A stretch of 64,000 nucleotides of DNA. It comes from Trichomonas vaginalis G3 (taxonomy: Eukaryota; Parabasalia; Trichomonadida; Trichomonadidae). Below the pieces are notes generated by a model. It was given only the letters and a program-made list of their open reading frames with translations. It was not told the DNA's origin and did not search any database. Where the stretch lies: contig NC_067208.1 in NCBI RefSeq assembly GCF_026262505.1, positions 992,001-1,056,000 of the forward strand, read 5' to 3'. Both the position numbers and the translations under genes were made by a program. This document shows positions 59,596 through 64,000 of the stretch, one piece after another (the stretch's first letter is position 1; every line of letters begins with the position of its first letter).

Positions 59596-59696
59596 GTTTT
59601 TTCCATTGTGTCATTTATTTATTTGACGTGGCAGAAAAGTACAGAGAATATGAAGATGAACCAATGCCTGCAAATGTTCAGTATATGTACTCGTAA
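59565..59696 (+). CDS. Element C: small single-pass membrane protein, 43 aa
   Basis: Same protein as 33679-33810 with a few substitutions (EREY against KYREY; PANV kept). One hydrophobic segment and an acidic tail. Conservation between B and C without frame loss supports coding. Confidence 0.6.
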   Translation: MWFEIGLLVLGFFHCVIYLFDVAEKYREYEDEPMPANVQYMYS

Positions 59697-59719
59697 GAGA
59701 TATTTTTATCTAATATTAA

Positions 59720-60079
59720 ATGGACGCACAGAACTTAGCGAATGCACAGCAACCTGGAAACCAAACCCAGAGAATATTCCAAATGAAGTTAGAATACAAA
59801 CTGCAATGGCAAACTATGGTCAAGTGCCAACAGATGTACAAATGCAAACTGCCATGTCAAATGACGCTGCGTTAGGTTTGCCACCATGGTATGCAAATAT
59901 GAGATGGAAAGAGTTTTATACAAACCCTGAGGTGGGATATAAACAACTTTATGCAGATGACGCGAACACAGGAGTTGACCAGAATATGTTTTCTACCAGA
60001 GGAGAACAGAATGTATGAGCTCCAGTTAAAGAATGCTATGGAACTCAACAGGAAACGTAAGAGACTAGGCGGACATTAG
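59720..60079 (+). pseudogene. Element C: homologue of the 120-aa protein
   Basis: Matches 33834-34196, including the QTAM..N duplication and the WYANMRWKEFYTNPEVG segment. Broken in this copy. Confidence 0.55.
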
Positions 60080-60097
60080 ATTTTTACATATAGTAAA

Positions 60098-60340
60098 ATG
60101 GGTTTCTTCAGTAAGATAGGAAACTTCTTTCGAAATGTTGGAAGAGGTATATGGAATGGAATAAAAACCGTAGGAAGAGGAATTTGGAACGGTGTCAAAA
60201 ATATTGGTAAAAGGGTAGGTCAGTTCGTTGGTATTATACCTAAAGACCCTGAACCAGAAGAACAAGCTCCTGTTATACAACAGCCTGAACCTGCACCACA
60301 GTCTAGTTGGCAACCAAATCCAACACCTCAACCGTATTAA
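60098..60340 (+). CDS. Element C: amphipathic Gly/Arg/Trp protein, 80 aa
   Basis: Differs from 34215-34457 only in a few residues near the start (FFSKIG against FFGRIG). The two VGRGIWNG(I/V)K repeats and the Pro/Gln tail are unchanged, which shows strong conservation of the amphipathic part. Looks whole. Confidence 0.55.
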   Translation: MGFFSKIGNFFRNVGRGIWNGIKTVGRGIWNGVKNIGKRVGQFVGIIPKDPEPEEQAPVIQQPEPAPQSSWQPNPTPQPY

Positions 60341-60344
60341 AAAA

Positions 60345-61195
60345 TTATATTTTTACCGTTCGATAGTAGTTGTATATGAAACTAAGTTCTAAGTAAAACG
60401 CATGGTATAATGGAATTATTCTTTTTCTTCCATCTGTAGTAAACCATACTTGAAAGTCTGAAATACTTCCACTTGGTGGTTCGTATAACTTTGTAGGTTT
60501 TTTCGTAAAAGTCATTTGCCAAGCATAAGAAAGAGTTTTGGGCGCCAGAAAATGAAGCATGAACAATAATAGCAGCTGGGTCGAAAACATCTTTAAATAA
60601 ATATGGTTCATCTCTTGCATATCGACTGTAAATATTTGCTAAAGGAAGTTCGACTTTCTGATTTAACATTCTTTGCAAATAATACCATGACATTGCAGTG
60701 AATTCTGTATATATTTGTTCGTCTTTATTTGGATTGTTTTTCGTAGATTTGAAATGACACTTGTGAATTTTGTTTGTCATATACAATTCTCACATAAAGT
60801 GTGCTCTCGGTATTTGCATATTCATCAGCATATTTTGCATAACATGAATTTATTTTATCTTCTATATTTTTTAACGCAGTCTGTAGAGAAGATGAAAGGT
60901 CAACTTGTATTAGCTCAATTTCTTCCCACATTTTTCGTTTCCCTTCAGATATATAATCTATATGAAACCTTACAATAAATGGAAAACTTTTATCTTCTAC
61001 AGACACAAACTTCATTCTACGAAAGCCAATAGCTTTTGTGACAGATGGGTCTCTTAGCCATCTTAATGGGTAGTCAAAACGATAGCCTTCATGCTTTACG
61101 GTCTCTGTCTCAAACTTTTGACCGACATTAGTAAAAAGTTCATCTAATGGTTTAGTTGTAGCAACTCTTGAATTTTCTTTTTCTATTGAAAGCAT
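60345..61195 (-). pseudogene. Element C: fibre-like structural protein
   Basis: Third copy of the fibre-like family (see 1116-1976). The first 75 codons and the last 70 are close to B; the middle part differs strongly from B, so it is either under diversifying change or was exchanged. Broken in this copy. Confidence 0.55.
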
Positions 61196-61213
61196 ATTTT
61201 ATCTAGAATAAAA

Positions 61214-62545
61214 ATGTCAAATGAAACAGCGTCTATGAGAGAAATACAACACAACCGACAACTCATTATGCAAGCTCTAAATAAGAACACAACAAACTTT
61301 TCAAACTATTCTAAGATATCTGAGTCATTGAAAGAAGGAAACTTAAAACTGACATTAAACCCTTTAACAGATGAGTTTCTATTTCAAGACAATAAGAACA
61401 ATACTGTCTGTATAAATCCAACAAAAGGAACTTTAAACGAGAAACCTATAAATGAACTTCTTTTGAAAGCAGATGTTGACAACAAAGCTGACAAAGAATA
61501 TGTAGACGATGCAATAGCAAAAGAAGAAGAAAGAGCTAACAATGCTTATGCAACAAAAGAACATACTCATCCTGAACTAGCAGACAAAACATATGTTGAC
61601 AATAAAATGTCAAGTGAAGTGACAAGAGCTGAAAACGAATATTCTAAAAAGACTCATATACATTCTATATCTGAAATAACAGACTTACAAGAAACCTTAA
61701 ACAGGAAAAGTGCCGTTGGACATACACATACCATTGCAAATATTACAAACTTACAAGAAACCTTAAACAGTAAAAGTGCCGTTGGACATACACATACATC
61801 TTCTGAAATAACAGACTTAAACGTTAGCCTTGAGAAGAAAGCAGATAAGAACCATACACATACAAGTTTTACAAATGTTGCTATAGAAAGTATTGAAGGA
61901 ACGGTTGACGTAACTGGTGGGGATGTATTATATTGTAAACCTCCTAACTTTCCACACGGTTTAACATCGGATGACGACATAACGACGATGAGAAACATTA
62001 GATGTAATGATGTTTATGTCATGAAGGATGAATATAATACTAAATTCACTGCTCAAGATTTATATGACAAGAAAGCAGACAAAACAGAGCTTCAAACATT
62101 AAAGACAGAAATACTTCAAACATTATATCCTATAGGCTCTATTTATACGTCAATGAACTCAACAAATCCAGAAACAGTTCTGGGTTTTGGAACTTGGACT
62201 CAAATAGTCGACAGGTTTTTGTATTGTGCAAACTCTTCAAAGGAAACAGGTGGAAGTAAAACGATTTCAGGTGAAAATTTACCTGCACATAGTCACTACA
62301 TAGATTTAAGTACATCTCAAGCAGGTTGGCATAAGCATAGATATTGGGATTGGTCAGCAATGATAAAAGGTAAAGGATATGATGTTAAAGACAACGTTAA
62401 GTTTGCTATAGATTGTTTCTGGAGTAACACTGAGGGAGGAGGAAACCATACACATCGCGTTTCAGGATATACGCAAACAACGGGACAAAGTAAAGACTAC
62501 ATGCCACCTTACATGACAGTTTACGCATGGTATAGAAATGCTTAG
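61214..62545 (+). CDS. Element C: bacteriophage-tail-like fibre protein, 443 aa
   Basis: The N-terminal 60 residues are helical (MREIQHNRQLIMQALNKN). A shaft follows, with ADKEYVDDAIAKEEERAN and ADKTYVDNKMSSEVTRAENE repeats, then a run of LQETLNRKSAVGHTH units, each with an HTH/HTS ending. The C-terminal 150 residues are a tail/baseplate-type head: YPIGSIYTSMNSTNPETVLG, FGTWTQI, GGSKTIS, LPAHSH, GGGNHTHRVSG and YMPPYMTVYAWYRNA. This is the receptor-end architecture of T4-like and other tailed-phage fibres, which trimerise around metal-binding His pairs. It likely acts in attachment. It ends overlapping the convergent integrase stop by 4 bases. Looks whole. Confidence 0.8.
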   Translation: MSNETASMREIQHNRQLIMQALNKNTTNFSNYSKISESLKEGNLKLTLNPLTDEFLFQDNKNNTVCINPTKGTLNEKPINELLLKADVDNKADKEYVDDAIAKEEERANNAYATKEHTHPELADKTYVDNKMSSEVTRAENEYSKKTHIHSISEITDLQETLNRKSAVGHTHTIANITNLQETLNSKSAVGHTHTSSEITDLNVSLEKKADKNHTHTSFTNVAIESIEGTVDVTGGDVLYCKPPNFPHGLTSDDDITTMRNIRCNDVYVMKDEYNTKFTAQDLYDKKADKTELQTLKTEILQTLYPIGSIYTSMNSTNPETVLGFGTWTQIVDRFLYCANSSKETGGSKTISGENLPAHSHYIDLSTSQAGWHKHRYWDWSAMIKGKGYDVKDNVKFAIDCFWSNTEGGGNHTHRVSGYTQTTGQSKDYMPPYMTVYAWYRNA

Positions 62546-63501
62546 TCGTCATTTTCAACTTCTTTAGCATATTCGTCAGGAGTTGTCTTATATTTGTTAG
62601 GAACTGTCTTTGAAAGTATACCACCTTGAACTTTGACAAGTTTGAAACGAGGTCTGACAATAGTAGTTTTATCTTCTGCTTGCAGTGTGTACATTTTGCC
62701 ATGTTTGCCTAAAACTTCATAATATTCTCTTGTATACTTTCTTCTATTTTTACGAACACGAATGTGAGTACCTGTCGGGTTCCCATTGTTGTCATAGTCA
62801 ATAGTATTTTCATATGGGTCGCGTTTAGGTATTTCTATTTTTACTTTGTCACCTTTCTGAAGTTTGAAGCCCGGCATTCTTTCTTGTTTGTCTCTTTTGA
62901 CTAAATTATTAAATATATAGTCTTTCTCTAAGTCAGGGTTGTTTTTCATTTCTTCGGGGGAGTGGTTTCCCAAACCTTTTTGTTTACGGCTATTGTAAAT
63001 ATTTAAAACTTGTCTCATCTTTGCCATGGAGAAGTGTCTATACTTGTCGTCATATGACATTTCATTTGCTTCACCACCTTGTGGTTGGTTTAAGTCTCTT
63101 AACATTTTTATACAACCGTCAATGACACCAAGAGCAGAATGGTTTTGGTCGACAATGAAATATTGGTTTACATTTTTTGAACGCAGATAGTTTTTTACAT
63201 CATCTGATTTGAAAGAACTTTCACAGTCAGATGTCAGTTTTGTTGGATGGTATTTGTCAACGAATATTGTCAAAGCTGCTAAGATATCTAAAATATTTTT
63301 GGACTGTAATGGTATGGCTTCACAGTATCTTGTGTTTTGACCGACAAATATTAGCCAGTATGGTGGTCCATCTGTTCTAACTCTCGGAATGTTTTCCAAG
63401 ATATCCATAAACCAAGCATTTGGTGTTGAACTAAAGATTTTTATCATGAGTGCTTTCTTTGTCGCTTTAGAAACATAGGGGTCCTTGTTTGGATTCGTCA
63501 T
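62542..63501 (-). CDS. Element C: retroviral-type (rve) integrase, 319 aa
   Basis: Core domain at about 15-150: AWFMDILENIP (first Asp), LTSDCESSFKSDDV (second Asp), then HSALGVIDGCIKMLRDL. Next come a helical linker (NIYNSRKQKGLGNHSPEEM) and an SH3-like C-terminal part (KLQKGDKVKIEIPKRDPYEN and YYEVLGKHGKMYTLQ). This is the Polinton/Maverick integrase, which acts on the A/T-run ends and makes the short host duplication. It looks whole and so could in principle act in trans. Confidence 0.88.
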   Translation of the reverse strand: MTNPNKDPYVSKATKKALMIKIFSSTPNAWFMDILENIPRVRTDGPPYWLIFVGQNTRYCEAIPLQSKNILDILAALTIFVDKYHPTKLTSDCESSFKSDDVKNYLRSKNVNQYFIVDQNHSALGVIDGCIKMLRDLNQPQGGEANEMSYDDKYRHFSMAKMRQVLNIYNSRKQKGLGNHSPEEMKNNPDLEKDYIFNNLVKRDKQERMPGFKLQKGDKVKIEIPKRDPYENTIDYDNNGNPTGTHIRVRKNRRKYTREYYEVLGKHGKMYTLQAEDKTTIVRPRFKLVKVQGGILSKTVPNKYKTTPDEYAKEVENDD

Positions 63502-63518
63502 TTTTTATCCTATAAGAA

Positions 63519-63920
63519 ATGGGTTTATTTGGCGCATTAGCAGGAGTTGCATCCAGATTTTTGCCCGCAGTGGGAACAATAGCCAGAGGTGTATTTGGAG
63601 TTGGAAGGAAGATTTTGAGTACATTAGGTATACTTAAAGAGAAAGCACAACCTATTATACAAACTGTACAGAAAGGTTGGGATGTAGCACGAGATGCAAC
63701 AAATCTTATTCCAAATCCTGAAACAAGAGGAAAAGTTCAAGGATGGATGGACAATGTAGGAAGACAAGCAGGAAACTATTATAACAAAGCAAATGACTAC
63801 TATAACCAAGCAGGACACTATATGAACCAAGGTGAAAGATTCTTTAACAGAGGATATAACCATGCACAACAATGGGTAAACAATAACCAACCTCAACCGC
63901 CTCAAACGTGGGGAATGTAA
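63519..63920 (+). CDS. Element C: amphipathic Tyr/Gln-rich protein, 133 aa
   Basis: Differs from 37582-37983 by a handful of conservative residues (AFGIG to VFGVG; YMDQ to YMNQ). The N-terminal amphipathic helix and the Tyr/Gln/Asn tail are kept. Looks whole. Confidence 0.55.
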   Translation: MGLFGALAGVASRFLPAVGTIARGVFGVGRKILSTLGILKEKAQPIIQTVQKGWDVARDATNLIPNPETRGKVQGWMDNVGRQAGNYYNKANDYYNQAGHYMNQGERFFNRGYNHAQQWVNNNQPQPPQTWGM

Positions 63921-63939
63921 AGTTTTTTACTGAGATGAA

Positions 63940-64000
63940 ATGAACAATACAGCATTGAGACAAATGGGTTCAAGATGGATTTGTCGGCTTCCAGCAGTTA
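63940..64000 (+). CDS. Element C: start of 51-aa hypothetical protein (cut by window)
   Basis: The first 20 codons (MNNTALRQMGSRWICRLPAV) equal those of the gene at 38003, after the same TTTTTTACTGAGATGAA leader. It is truncated by the window edge. Confidence 0.55.
   Translation, partial: MNNTALRQMGSRWICRLPAV

Larger units (their letters stand above)
58537..64000 (+). mobile_element. Maverick/Polinton element C (left part)
   Basis: Opens with an A-run of 23 bases and the same terminal repeat and palindrome as the left end of B, then the same gene order: methyltransferase, small membrane protein, 120-aa and 80-aa proteins, fibre-like gene, tail-fibre gene, integrase, 133-aa protein. It is in the same orientation as B and starts 720 bases after it. 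The right end lies beyond the window. The visible part has only a few breaks; the tail-fibre and integrase genes look whole. Confidence 0.88.

Overview
The window comes from an AT-rich, gene-dense, apparently intron-poor protist genome. The best fit is a trichomonad parabasalid, most likely Trichomonas vaginalis or a close relative. The reasons are the mix of large Maverick/Polinton elements with KilA-N genes, small R2R3 Myb proteins, many small protein kinases, a DENN protein and polymorphic Cys-rich beta-helix-like proteins, all single-exon with short intergenic gaps. I could not run a database search, so the species call is an inference.

Layout. (1) 1 to about 15540: element A, a Maverick cut off by the window at its left and ending raggedly in host DNA at its right. 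It carries an HNH endonuclease, a fibre-like protein, an inverted-repeat-rich KilA-N block, packaging ATPase, SF3 primase-helicase, a probable penton, the major capsid locus and two large structural-type genes. (2) about 15540 to 32577: host DNA, with an ABCF protein, two Myb proteins, an M20C dipeptidase, a CDK-like kinase, two paralogous Cys-rich proteins (one frameshifted), a DENN protein, a very small CRIB-type ORF and a frameshifted kinase. (3) 32578 to 57816: element B, a complete-length Maverick of about 25.2 kb with terminal inverted repeats, homopolymer A/T ends and a TGCCT flanking duplication; it is broken in many genes. (4) 57817 to 58536: a 0.7 kb host-like spacer. (5) 58537 to the window end: the left part of element C, a third Maverick in the same orientation, with a whole-looking phage-tail-like fibre gene and integrase.

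How the parts fit. All three elements use one gene plan: an adenine methyltransferase, small amphipathic and membrane proteins and fibre genes on the left with the integrase; then a variable middle; then ATPase, helicase, penton, capsid and core-type genes on the right. The middle is mosaic. B has a GC-richer block with a protein-primed-type DNA polymerase and about ten small genes. In A the same interval holds an HNH gene and KilA-N genes among inverted repeats. The most unusual structure is a gene cassette bounded by 75-bp perfect inverted repeats inside B (45108-46395), with a diverged counterpart in A (3399-4560). It shares an upstream leader with otherwise unrelated KilA-N genes, and looks like a mobile or recombining cassette nested in the Mavericks. 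Other notable points are the branched palindromes at the element tips with compensatory changes, a bacteriophage-type tail-fibre domain in a eukaryotic element, and gene-specific but non-homologous tandem arrays in front of the same Pro-rich gene in A and B.

Coordinates of host ORFs are firm. Element gene spans are given as loci; most are broken and are treated as fossils.
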